From a virus: a stretch of 44,467 nt of DNA. The notes under the pieces were generated by a model, which was not told the DNA's origin, did no database searches, and worked only from the letters and a program-made list of their open reading frames with translations. Position 1 is the first letter of the stretch. Each line of letters opens with the position of its first letter. The position numbers and the translations under genes were made by a program. Positions 32,240 through 40,423 of the stretch are shown piece after piece. The stretch covers positions 1 through 44,467 of IMG/VR virus record IMGVR_UViG_3300031999_000051; one strand, written 5' to 3'.

Positions 32240-32925
32240 CTTTACTTTTTATTACCGGCAATCGGGTCCCTGAAAAATGGGGAGCGTTTCAGCGTAAAAC
32301 CATGCTGGAAGCTGGGAAGGGCAGTCCGGTTATTACAATATCAAGACAACCGATGCCGTTTATGCCCGGGATTAATTTATTGGATGATAAGCCTTCTGGA
32401 CCACTTAATTTCTACAGCCAGATACTAAGGGGTGCCAAAACTGCTACCACTCCCTATGTGGCTTTGTGTGAGGACGATACTTTATATACCGAGGATCATT
32501 TCAAATTCAGACCGCCGTTGGATACCTTTGCCTATAACGTCAACCGTTGGTCTATCTACACTTGGGGTGTGCCGACTTATTCGTTTAGAAAAGGCTCAAG
32601 GTGTGGTTGTGCCGGGATCTATCCCAGACAATTGGCAGTAGATTCGTTAGAGGAAAGATTCGAAAGATACGGCGACCATATACCAATCAAGATTTTCGGT
32701 GAGTTGGGTTGTTATGAGAAATATATGGATGTCACCATAAGAAAGACAATTAACTTTTATTCTGATCCGCCGATTATCCAAATGGCCCATCACTACTTTT
32801 CTTTACATGAGAATACGCCGGAAGCAAGAGTGCATATAGAACGTAAGAGAATGGGTTTTGTCCGGGCCTTTGAGGTGCCGTATTGGGGAAAAGCTGAAGA
32901 TATTGTGAGGTATTTCCATGACTGA
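32227..32925 (+). CDS. Small GT-A-like glycosyltransferase, 232 aa
   Basis: TLLFITGNRVPEKW starts the protein, PVITISRQPM follows, and TPYVALCEDDTLYTEDHF carries the EDD metal site. It belongs to a three-member family with 32918 and 34092. It overlaps the neighbours by 13 and 8 bases. The ending VPYWGKAEDIVRYF is shared with its paralogues. Confidence 0.65.
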   Translation: MEDITLLFITGNRVPEKWGAFQRKTMLEAGKGSPVITISRQPMPFMPGINLLDDKPSGPLNFYSQILRGAKTATTPYVALCEDDTLYTEDHFKFRPPLDTFAYNVNRWSIYTWGVPTYSFRKGSRCGCAGIYPRQLAVDSLEERFERYGDHIPIKIFGELGCYEKYMDVTIRKTINFYSDPPIIQMAHHYFSLHENTPEARVHIERKRMGFVRAFEVPYWGKAEDIVRYFHD

Positions 32926-33589
32926 TTTAACAATTCTTTATTTAACATTGAATAAACTGCCGGAAGGTTGGATGGCCTACCATAAAAAAGTCTTATTGGA
33001 AGCGGTTGGGGATACACCGATAATTACTATCTCCAAGAAACCGATGGATTGGGGAATTAACATATTACAAACTGAACCGGAATCATTATCCAATATTTAT
33101 TGGCAGATGTTAAAAGCGGGTAAAATTGCCACCACGCCGTTTGTGGCAATAGTTGAAGATGACACGCTGTATTCCAAAGAACATTTTGCCTTCCGTGATC
33201 CGACCGCTTTTTCCTACAATATGACCCATTGGTCTTTGTTTACCTGGGGAGAACCGACTTATTCCTGGAGGGATCGGACCGGTAATTATTCAATGATTTC
33301 CTCAAGACAGTTAATGATTGATGCTTTGGAAGAAAGATTTGCCAAATGGCCTAATGGTACGCCAAAAGATATAACTGGGGAATTGGGAAGGGATCGGGTT
33401 AATAGGAATTTAGGTTTGTCAAAACGAAAGTTAGTTGAGTATTTTACCACCATTGGAATCGTCAATTTCAACCATGATTATTCCGAAGAAGAATACCAAC
33501 GCACCCATGTTAAAAGGATGGGACCATTACGGGCTTATGATATACCGTTTTGGGGAAAGGCCAGCGAACTGGTAAAAAACTTTAAATGA
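32918..33589 (+). CDS. Small GT-A-like glycosyltransferase, 223 aa
   Basis: This is the closest paralogue of the 32227 protein: TILYLTLNKLPEGW, PIITISKKPMDWGINI, TPFVAIVEDDTLYSKEHF, SLFTWGEPTYSWRD and IPFWGKASELVKNF align along the whole length. Tandem duplication is clear. Divergence in the middle may set acceptor or linkage. Confidence 0.65.
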   Translation: MTDLTILYLTLNKLPEGWMAYHKKVLLEAVGDTPIITISKKPMDWGINILQTEPESLSNIYWQMLKAGKIATTPFVAIVEDDTLYSKEHFAFRDPTAFSYNMTHWSLFTWGEPTYSWRDRTGNYSMISSRQLMIDALEERFAKWPNGTPKDITGELGRDRVNRNLGLSKRKLVEYFTTIGIVNFNHDYSEEEYQRTHVKRMGPLRAYDIPFWGKASELVKNFK

Positions 33590-34095
33590 CAACATCAAGT
33601 GAAAAATACCGACTGCATGGACCATATCATTGGTGGTGGTATAAAAATAAACCAAAATATACCCGGTATGTTAATAAAGTTAAGGAGTGGATAAAGGAAA
33701 CTAATGTTCTTGATGTTGGGGCAGGAGATGGATTGATAGTTCATGTTTTGGGGATAATGGGAGTGGATAATGTACCACACGCAGTTGAATTGGCAAGGAG
33801 AAGGGGAGCGGATGTAATTTGGGGGGATGCTTATGATTTATCTTTTAGAGACGGAGAATTTGATGCAGTTTTTATGGGCAATGTTCTGGAGCACTTGGAT
33901 AATCCCAAAAAGGCATTAAATGAAGCCAGAAGGGTTTTGTCGAAATATCTTTATCTTATAGTTGCGGCAAAAGAACTCCCATTCATGATTACATCGCAGG
34001 AATTAAAAGAAATGGTTGAAAATGAAGGATTTAAGTTAGAAGGAAAAATATTACTAGATGATAAAGCGTGGTGGGCCAAGTTTAAAAAAATATGA
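33586..34095 (+). CDS. SAM-dependent methyltransferase (type 11), 169 aa
   Basis: NVLDVGAGDGLIVHVLG is motif I, HAVELARR the next helix, GDAYDLSFRDGEFDAVFMGNV motifs II/III and LEHLDNPKKALNEARRVL the classic type-11 end. It is short, lacking a long C-terminal cap. It probably methylates a sugar. The ATG overlaps the stop of the previous gene. Confidence 0.8.
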   Translation: MTTSSEKYRLHGPYHWWWYKNKPKYTRYVNKVKEWIKETNVLDVGAGDGLIVHVLGIMGVDNVPHAVELARRRGADVIWGDAYDLSFRDGEFDAVFMGNVLEHLDNPKKALNEARRVLSKYLYLIVAAKELPFMITSQELKEMVENEGFKLEGKILLDDKAWWAKFKKI

Positions 34096-34721
34096 ATAGA
34101 ACAATTTTGTATTACACCAGCAATAAGGAAGATGAAGTTTTTGAAAAAAAGATTAGGGAAAATATCTTAAAACAATGCGGAGATATTCCGATCGTTAGTG
34201 TATCCCAAAAGCCGATAGACTTCGGGCAGAATATCTGTGTTGGTGATGTCGGCAGTTCCTATTTTAATCAATGGCGGCAGATTCTTATTGGTCTGAAAAC
34301 GGTTAAAACCAAGTATGTTATTTTTTGTGAATCAGATTTCCTTTATTCCAAGGATTATTTCGACTTTAAACCTAAAGATAATCTTAGTCGGTATGAGAAT
34401 GTTTGGATTGTGTTTAACTATCGAATCAATGGATATAACCGGAAGATATATTCAGAAGGGGCGCAAGTCGGTAATACTAAATACCTGATTGACCAATATG
34501 AGAAGTTTTTTGAAGATAAACCTGAATGGTCAAATTTGAGATTGGGTAAAAATAACTATCCATTATTTGCTGAACCGTTCAGTTGGTTTACCGGAACTCC
34601 CTGCGTTAGTTTCAAGACAGGGAAAGGTGTCAGGGCTTTTACCAATACATTAAAACACAGAGAAACAACTTTGCCTTATTGGGGGGATGTTGAAAAATTA
34701 AAGGAGAAATATTTATGTTAA
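34092..34721 (+). CDS. Small GT-A-like glycosyltransferase, third paralogue, 209 aa
   Basis: TILYYTSNKEDEVFEKK, PIVSVSQKPIDFGQNI, TKYVIFCESDFLYSKDYF and LPYWGDVEKLKEKY align with the proteins at 32227 and 32918. EDD is replaced by ESD, as also happens in the 26905/28201 pair. Coupled by ATGA to the methyltransferase before it. Confidence 0.6.
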   Translation: MNRTILYYTSNKEDEVFEKKIRENILKQCGDIPIVSVSQKPIDFGQNICVGDVGSSYFNQWRQILIGLKTVKTKYVIFCESDFLYSKDYFDFKPKDNLSRYENVWIVFNYRINGYNRKIYSEGAQVGNTKYLIDQYEKFFEDKPEWSNLRLGKNNYPLFAEPFSWFTGTPCVSFKTGKGVRAFTNTLKHRETTLPYWGDVEKLKEKYLC

Positions 34722-35269
34722 TGCAGAAACAACCAAGGTTAAACCATTCTAAGGGTTGGTCAACCCATCAGACTTTATTATTAAAAGCTTTGTTTTCCAG
34801 CAAAGGCCCGGTATTGGAAGTTGGCGGAGGTTTATTCTCTACTCCATTATTACATTGGATGTGCAAGAGTTTGGACAGAAAATTAGTCAGCTGTGAAAAT
34901 GATAAGGAATGGTTTGATATTGTAGTCCATAATTTTGTAGCTCCTAATCATCGGACTGTATTTATAACCGATTGGGAAAAAGAATTGGATTTAAAAACTC
35001 ATTGGGGCCTAGTGTTTATTGACCATCACCCGAATATCAGAAGGGCGCTGGATGTAATCAGGTTTAAAGATACGGCTGATTATATTGTTATCCATGATAC
35101 TGATTATGAAGGCATGAATAGGAGAATGAGATATGACTATGCCCGGGTCTGGCCGAATTTCAAATATATCTATCACTGGAAAGCTTGTCGCCCTTGGTCA
35201 TCGGTAGTTTCTAATTTTTATGATGTATCAAAGTGGGATGACAATATTTTACATTATGAAAGATCTTAG
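34715..35269 (+). CDS. Class I methyltransferase-like protein, 184 aa
   Basis: VLEVGGGLFSTPLLHWM (about 33-49) is the SAM loop, KLVSCENDKEWF the acidic strand, WGLVFIDHHPN and DYIVIHDTDYEGM later strands. It follows AAAGGAG and overlaps the previous gene. A sugar O-methyltransferase is likely; motif II differs enough that activity is unproven. Confidence 0.65.
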   Translation: MLMQKQPRLNHSKGWSTHQTLLLKALFSSKGPVLEVGGGLFSTPLLHWMCKSLDRKLVSCENDKEWFDIVVHNFVAPNHRTVFITDWEKELDLKTHWGLVFIDHHPNIRRALDVIRFKDTADYIVIHDTDYEGMNRRMRYDYARVWPNFKYIYHWKACRPWSSVVSNFYDVSKWDDNILHYERS

Positions 35270-36215
35270 CATTTTAATACCAAGTCGAAATGAAATATTC
35301 CTCAAAAATACGATTGAGGATATTTTAAAGAATATTGAGGCCGATACTGAAGTTATCGCTGTTCTTGATGGTAAGTGGACTGAACCGCAAATCCCCCAAC
35401 ATGAACGAGTTAATTTAATTTATGTTCCGCAAGCTATTGGGCAACGGGCAGCCACTAATCTATCCTGTAAATCTTCCAAAGCCAAGTATGTGATGAAACT
35501 GGATGCTCATTGTTCTTTTGACAAGGGCTTTGACCGCAAGATGCTGGAAGCATTTAAGGTAACAGGGGATAACGTGACTATGGTACCGATAATGAGAAAC
35601 CTGTGGGCTTTTGATTGGAAATGTTATAAATGTGGTAAAAGAATATACCAGGATAAAACTCCAATTTGTCCGCTTTGCGGAACCCCGATGAAACGAAAGA
35701 TGTTGTGGATTGGCAAACGTAACCCTTCATCTACCTCTTATTGTTTTGATGCTGAGCCTAAATTCACTTACTTTGAAGATTGGAAACACCGGTCGCAATA
35801 TTTAAAAGATAAACAAGAAAAAGGAATAACTGAAACCATGAGTCTGCAGGGTTCATGTTTTATGTGTACCAGAGAGAAATATTTGGAACTTAATTTATGT
35901 GACGAAAGTTTAGGCAGTTGGGGAAATCAGGGAATAGAAGTAGCGGTCAAAACTTGGCTTTCGGGTGGCCGGGTGCTTTGTAACCATAAGACTTGGTATG
36001 CCCATCTTTTCCGGACTAAGCAAATTTTCGGTTTCCCTTGGCCGGTTTCCGGCAGTGACCAGCAAAGAACTAAAAAAAACGTTAGGGATCTATTATGGAG
36101 CGGTAAATGGCCTAAACAAATACATCCGATTTCCTGGTTGGTAGAGAAGTTTTGGCCGGTAAAGGGATGGACAGAAGAAGATTTGAATAAACTAAAAAAT
36201 GCTAATTACAACTGA
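35256..36215 (+). CDS. GT2 glycosyltransferase with an inserted zinc ribbon, 319 aa
   Basis: The start at ATG 35256 gives a clean GT2 beginning (LSILIPSRNEIFLKNTIEDI) with the LDAH metal site at 82-85. Between the metal site and the later LQGSCFMC motif lies C123-x2-C126-x11-C138-x2-C141, a zinc ribbon absent from the paralogue at 31469. The insertion could bind an acceptor protein or partner. It ends at the deacetylase gene, overlapping it by 17 bases. Confidence 0.8.
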   Translation: MKDLSILIPSRNEIFLKNTIEDILKNIEADTEVIAVLDGKWTEPQIPQHERVNLIYVPQAIGQRAATNLSCKSSKAKYVMKLDAHCSFDKGFDRKMLEAFKVTGDNVTMVPIMRNLWAFDWKCYKCGKRIYQDKTPICPLCGTPMKRKMLWIGKRNPSSTSYCFDAEPKFTYFEDWKHRSQYLKDKQEKGITETMSLQGSCFMCTREKYLELNLCDESLGSWGNQGIEVAVKTWLSGGRVLCNHKTWYAHLFRTKQIFGFPWPVSGSDQQRTKKNVRDLLWSGKWPKQIHPISWLVEKFWPVKGWTEEDLNKLKNANYN

Positions 36216-36690
36216 TGATTTATGCTTGTCATATCTTAAAAACTTTAGTTATTTTGACAAGTTAAAGGAGAAGAAACCTGATTTAAAAGTCATCGCTTTT
36301 ACAATCGGTAACTTTAAAAACAATGAACCTTTATTGGAGTCAACTATTTTTAAGGAATGGTTTGAAAAACATAAAGATTGGGTTGAAATTGGCGTTCACA
36401 GCTATGACCATGACGGTTTACCGGACGGCGACAGAGATGATGAAGAATATTGGATTAAGAAAGCCTTAGAAAGTTTACGGCCGTTTCTGCCGGAAAGGTA
36501 CGGTTATCGCAGTCCCGGTTGGCAGACAACGATTAAAACGATACCGATATTAAAAAAGTTAGGTTTCTCTTATATCGCTTATTTTAGCAAGATAAGAGAC
36601 CTAAAGGAGGAAAAGATAATCGAAACTGAAATTATAAATTCTCATTTATACGATATTAAATCGTTACAAAAGATAGGAGGTGAACTATGA
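36199..36690 (+). CDS. Polysaccharide deacetylase-like protein, 163 aa
   Basis: TTDDL (Asp6, Asp7) gives the metal and base aspartates, GVHSYDH (His67, His71) the H-x3-H zinc ligands, and YRSPGW (103-108) the conserved arginine motif of NodB-type carbohydrate esterases. It would remove acetyl groups from N- or O-acetyl sugars. It is short for the family and lacks the usual last His motif in clear form, but NSHLYD near 146-151 may serve. Confidence 0.75.
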   Translation: MLITTDDLCLSYLKNFSYFDKLKEKKPDLKVIAFTIGNFKNNEPLLESTIFKEWFEKHKDWVEIGVHSYDHDGLPDGDRDDEEYWIKKALESLRPFLPERYGYRSPGWQTTIKTIPILKKLGFSYIAYFSKIRDLKEEKIIETEIINSHLYDIKSLQKIGGEL

Positions 36691-37148
36691 AATATTTAAA
36701 AATTACTATTCTTGAACCTGCTGGTGGTTCGATGATTTATCCAAATGGATATCAGTCAGAAATCGGCGATTATAATGTTCATCCTCTTTATTATGATGAA
36801 AACAAATTAGATAACCAATCAGAATTATTATTGATGATAAAAGACAAAGACTTTAAACCAGAAATGATTCGTGATCGGGTAGTGGAAATAACTGAGACAG
36901 AGGCAAAAGCAATTTCTGAAGCCAATGAAAATCGGGTTGAAGAAATTAAAGATGAAGCTAAAGTCAGACGGTTAGAAATTAAAGCTCAACTTGGAATGGC
37001 ATTAACAACTGAAGAAATTAATGCCTTAGATCCGACTAAACCTAATTCTGCTTTTGGCACAAGCAAGATTTTTGCCGATAAAGTGGATGAGTTAAAATCT
37101 CAGGAATTAATAGCCAAAAACAAAGGAAAGGATAAACCAATTGCCTGA
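36687..37148 (+). CDS. Hypothetical protein with helical C-terminus, 153 aa
   Basis: GGAGGTG precedes the ATG. The first 70 residues form a small beta-rich domain (ITILEPAGGSMIYPNGYQ), the rest is a charged helix (KAISEANENRVEEIKDEAKVR). Position before a fibre gene and this layout resemble fibre-assembly or fibre-accessory proteins, but no family is recognised. It overlaps the next glycosyltransferase by eight bases. Confidence 0.5.
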   Translation: MKYLKITILEPAGGSMIYPNGYQSEIGDYNVHPLYYDENKLDNQSELLLMIKDKDFKPEMIRDRVVEITETEAKAISEANENRVEEIKDEAKVRRLEIKAQLGMALTTEEINALDPTKPNSAFGTSKIFADKVDELKSQELIAKNKGKDKPIA

Positions 37149-38466
37149 TTTAGTTTCAATTATCATTCCGGTACGTTACCGGGTTGATTTAACTAGGGTT
37201 TGTATAGACAGCATTATTAACTATACGAAATGCCCGTATGAATTGATATTGGTGCAGGAAGGCGAAGACCCGGAAATAACTAAGTTGTTGCAATCTTTTA
37301 AAGCTAAATTTGTTCAGAATAAAGTACCAAAAGGATTTGCCGGGGCAATGAACTCAGGTTTGACTTTGGCAGAAGGGGATTACTATTGCTTTCTAAATAA
37401 CGATACGGTGGCGATTCCCGGTTGGCTCGAGGAAATGCTAAAGGTATTTGAAGATAAATCTGTTGGTCTAGTAACACCAACTTATTCGGAAATGCCGGGA
37501 CGGCAGGTAGTTGATTACAACATGGGTCAACAGTTTGACTATGTAGATGATCCAATATCTTTAAAAGGAGTTTGTTTTCTGGTTTCTAAAATAGCCATGA
37601 ATAAAATTGGATCATGGGACGAAACTTTTGGTTTGGGTGGCGGGGATGACAATGATATCTGTATGCGGATCAAGAAGGCAGGATTTAAGTTAGTCATTGC
37701 CCGAAAGTCATATATCTACCATTATGGTTCAGCTTCATTCCGGGAAAAATTTAATAATGACGCTGATTATTCTAAGAAATTTGCGGTGGGACAGTTTAAT
37801 AAATTTAGGAAGAAATATGAAATGGATAAGAAGGAGAAACCGAAAGTATTTATTTCCATCCCTTGTACTGATGGTTTTATCCATCATGAATTGGCTTTAC
37901 GGTTAATCCAGTGGTCACATATCCCGGAAATACAAATTAAAATCCAGTTTTATCCTAATTTGCAACCTTTGGATAATGCTAGAAATAGGGCGGTTAAAGA
38001 TTTTTTAGAAGATTATTTTGATTTTTTTCTCCATATAGACGATGATATAATCCCGCCAGTAAATGCTTTGAGGGAACTTTTGGTGGCGGATAAAGATGTG
38101 ATTGCCCCTTTATGCTTTACTATGAAACAGGATGATAATGGTTTTTGGTTTCCGATAATTGTTGCTCATAGATATGATAAAAACCATGAATATCGGCCTT
38201 ATTATGGTAAGGGGATTGAGGAAACAGACGTAGTGACTGGAGGTTGTCATCTGGTAAAAAGGGAAGTATTTGAAAAACTGGAACGGCCATATTATTTTAC
38301 TTACCACAAAAACGGTTTGGTGATTTATTCAGAGGATTTTGTTTTTTCCCAGCAAGTTCAAAAACTAGGTTACAAACTTTATACCCATTATGGTTTGCAC
38401 TGCAAACATATAAGGTTAGTGGACATTAAGTCTATCAATAACTTAATGGCAAATTATGGCAGGTAA
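37141..38466 (+). CDS. Two-domain GT2 glycosyltransferase, 441 aa
   Basis: The start is TTG. Domain 1 (1-230) begins VSIIIPVRYRVDLTRVCIDS, has LNNDT (85-89) as metal site and GGGDDNDICMRIKKAG as acceptor loop. Domain 2 (about 236-441) begins KPKVFISIPCTDGF, has HIDDD near 298 and a GGCHLVKREVF motif. Two catalytic sites in one chain suit synthesis of a disaccharide or repeat. The stop lies 11 bases inside the next gene, the Ser-Pro-rich fibre, so the two are translationally coupled. Confidence 0.85.
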   Translation: MPDLVSIIIPVRYRVDLTRVCIDSIINYTKCPYELILVQEGEDPEITKLLQSFKAKFVQNKVPKGFAGAMNSGLTLAEGDYYCFLNNDTVAIPGWLEEMLKVFEDKSVGLVTPTYSEMPGRQVVDYNMGQQFDYVDDPISLKGVCFLVSKIAMNKIGSWDETFGLGGGDDNDICMRIKKAGFKLVIARKSYIYHYGSASFREKFNNDADYSKKFAVGQFNKFRKKYEMDKKEKPKVFISIPCTDGFIHHELALRLIQWSHIPEIQIKIQFYPNLQPLDNARNRAVKDFLEDYFDFFLHIDDDIIPPVNALRELLVADKDVIAPLCFTMKQDDNGFWFPIIVAHRYDKNHEYRPYYGKGIEETDVVTGGCHLVKREVFEKLERPYYFTYHKNGLVIYSEDFVFSQQVQKLGYKLYTHYGLHCKHIRLVDIKSINNLMANYGR

Positions 38467-40375
38467 TTGTATTAGTTCGGAAAATAATAGTACTGGTGTT
38501 ATATATAAATATACTGGTTTTTCTTCAACTATCTCTTCTAGTTTTAGTAGTCCTAGTAGTTACACTGAGGGAGTTGGTTGGGATGGAACTAATTTATTAA
38601 GTGAAGATGCTCCACTATCTAATGGAAGATCATATAAACATAGTGGATTTTCAACTACCCTTACAACTACCTTTGCTAATTCTTATCCTCCAACAGGAAT
38701 GTGTTGGGATGGAACAAATTTATTAGATACTGGTTCTGCAAAGATTTATCTCCACTCTGGATTTACTACCACAATAAGTAGCAGTTTTAGTAGTCCTAGT
38801 AATCAACCATTTGGTGTTGGATGGGATAGTAGCAGTGTATTAAGTAGTGATACCACTAATATCAGGATTTATCTCCACTCTGGATTTACTACCACAATAA
38901 GTAGCAGTTTTAGTAGTCCTAGCACTGGGCCAACTTGTCTTGCTTGGGATGGAGCTAATGTAATAAGCGGAGATACAAATTCAGACGCAATTTATCTCCA
39001 CTCTGGATTTACTACCACAATAAGTAGCAGTTTTAGTAGTCCTAGCACAAATCCTCATGGTTTAGCTGATGACAGTTGGACTGGGAAGGCGGGTTCATTT
39101 TCTCCTTCAGTTAGTCCTTCAGTTTCCCCAAGTCCTAGTCTTTCGCCGTCTATTTCACCATCAGTAAGCCCTAGTCCATCTTTAAGTCCATCAGTTAGTC
39201 CCAGTCTTAGCCCATCAATCAGCCCCTCGGTGTCTCCCAGTCCAAGCCGTTCGCCGAGTTTATCTCCGTCACTTTCGCCTTCAGTCAGTCCGAGTCCTTC
39301 AGTATCACCCAGTCCTTCGCTTTCTCCAAGTCTTAGTCCGTCTGTTAGCCCATCCATTAGTCCGAGTCCGAGTTTATCGCCAAGTCTTAGTCCTTCTGTA
39401 TCGCCTTCGATCAGTCCATCGCCCTCTCGGTCTCCGAGTGTTTCGCCTTCATTAAGTCCTAGCATAAGTCCCTCGGTTTCTCCTAGCCCAAGCCTGTCGC
39501 CGTCGGTAAGTCCGTCTATTTCTCCCAGTGTTAGTCCCTCTCCTTCCAGAAGCCCGTCAGCTTCACCCAGTTTGTCTCCCAGTCTTAGTCCTTCGGTTTC
39601 GCCATCTGTGTCGCCTTCGCCTAGTTTAAGCCCGTCGTTATCGCCTAGCCTTTCACCTTCCCTCTCTCCTTCGGTTTCGCCAAGTATAAGCCCGAGTCCT
39701 AGCCGATCGCCTTCTTTATCTCCTAGTCTCAGTCCTTCAGTCAGCCCCTCGGTCAGTCCCTCTCCTTCCAGAAGCCCGTCTCTTTCTCCTAGTCTTTCTC
39801 CTTCTGGTAGTCCATCACCTTCATTGAGTCCTTCTTTATCTCCATCAGTTTCGCCTTCGATCTCCCCATCACCTTCTTTATCTCCCTCGGTTTCGCCAAG
39901 TCCCAGTTTGTCCCCAAGTGCATCTCCGTCAATCAGCCCCTCGGTTAGCCCAAGCCCCAGTCTTTCCCCGAGCCTTAGCCCGTCAGTATCACCTTCCCTT
40001 TCACCTTCAGTCAGTCCATCGCCTTCCCTAAGTCCGAGTTTAAGCCCTTCACTGTCTCCGTCGGTCAGCCCTTCGATTTCTCCATCACCCAGTCTTAGTC
40101 CTTCCCTTTCACCTTCAGTCAGTCCATCGCCTTCCCTAAGTCCATCGGTTAGCCCTTCGGTATCTCCGAGTCCTAGTCGATCTCCTAGTCTCAGTCCCTC
40201 CGTCAGCCCCTCGGTTAGTCCAAGTCCATCGGAATCACCTTCACCTTCGCCTTGGACAGAAGAGGTTACTCCTGGAACGACTTGGAACGAAAATGCGACA
40301 GAGGCTACGACATGGGGTGAGTCGACACCAACATCTCCAACTTGGACTAAAGAAACGCCAGTATATATTCATTAA
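38456..40375 (+). CDS. Fibre-like protein with a 384-residue Ser-Pro-Ser tract, 639 aa
   Basis: Residues 1-210 hold five repeats of about 41 residues with YxHSGFTTTISSSFSSPS and GxxWDGxN, likely propeller blades or a beta-solenoid. Residues 216-599 are almost purely S-P-S-x, where x is Val, Leu, Ile, Pro, Arg, Ala or Gly. The last 40 residues are W-T-E/T-W-N/G-E repeats. The tract is mucin-like, extended and full of hydroxyl acceptors. Located directly after the glycosyltransferase chain, it is a strong candidate for O-glycosylation on the virion. Tail-fibre identity itself is inferred. Confidence 0.75.
   Translation: MAGNCISSENNSTGVIYKYTGFSSTISSSFSSPSSYTEGVGWDGTNLLSEDAPLSNGRSYKHSGFSTTLTTTFANSYPPTGMCWDGTNLLDTGSAKIYLHSGFTTTISSSFSSPSNQPFGVGWDSSSVLSSDTTNIRIYLHSGFTTTISSSFSSPSTGPTCLAWDGANVISGDTNSDAIYLHSGFTTTISSSFSSPSTNPHGLADDSWTGKAGSFSPSVSPSVSPSPSLSPSISPSVSPSPSLSPSVSPSLSPSISPSVSPSPSRSPSLSPSLSPSVSPSPSVSPSPSLSPSLSPSVSPSISPSPSLSPSLSPSVSPSISPSPSRSPSVSPSLSPSISPSVSPSPSLSPSVSPSISPSVSPSPSRSPSASPSLSPSLSPSVSPSVSPSPSLSPSLSPSLSPSLSPSVSPSISPSPSRSPSLSPSLSPSVSPSVSPSPSRSPSLSPSLSPSGSPSPSLSPSLSPSVSPSISPSPSLSPSVSPSPSLSPSASPSISPSVSPSPSLSPSLSPSVSPSLSPSVSPSPSLSPSLSPSLSPSVSPSISPSPSLSPSLSPSVSPSPSLSPSVSPSVSPSPSRSPSLSPSVSPSVSPSPSESPSPSPWTEEVTPGTTWNENATEATTWGESTPTSPTWTKETPVYIH
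38744..39045 (+). repeat. Three 56-bp near-identical direct repeats, 123-bp period
   Basis: Copies lie at 38744-38799, 38867-38922 and 38990-39045. They encode the YLHSGFTTTISSSFSSPS core of the fibre blades. The spacing equals 41 codons, so the frame is kept. Near-identity at DNA level means recent duplication, or ongoing recombination that can change blade number. Confidence 0.85.
39101..40252 (+). repeat. Ser-Pro-Ser coding repeat tract, 1152 bp
   Basis: Codons alternate among TCN and AGY for Ser and all four CCN for Pro, so the amino-acid repeat is regular but the DNA is not a clean tandem repeat. No constant direct repeat with unique spacers exists, so it is not a CRISPR array. The antisense open frame here is a by-product. 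Confidence 0.9.
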
Positions 40376-40380
40376 TCTGA

Positions 40381-40417
40381 TTATCTAGTGTCAAGTTTGG
40401 AGGCTAAAAGCTAAAAA
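40381..40417 (+). promoter_or_regulatory. Recurring element and leaderless promoter before the 40424 gene
   Basis: GATTATCTAGTGTCAAG begins at 40379 just after the fibre stop; TAGTGT (40386) is 38 bases before the ATG. TAAAAA (40412-40417) is at -10 distance for transcription starting at the ATG. The only GGAGG is about 20 bases upstream, too far to act on this start. Confidence 0.45.
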
Positions 40418-40423
40418 TAAATC

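Noticed and set aside
39055-39465. Antisense 136-codon open frame opposite the Ser-Pro-Ser tract
   Set aside because: Its Gly/Leu/Asp/Glu-rich repeat is the mechanical complement of S-P-S codons; there is no ribosome-binding site and the sense gene is clear.
39101-40252. CRISPR-like repeat array
   Set aside because: There is no constant repeat with unique spacers; the periodicity is that of S-P-S-x codons in one open frame.
40376-40392. Antisense promoter TTGACA reading into the end of the Ser-Pro fibre
   Set aside because: There is a TTGACA with 17-base spacing to TGAATA, but no minus-strand gene follows; the element is better explained by the rightward leaderless gene.
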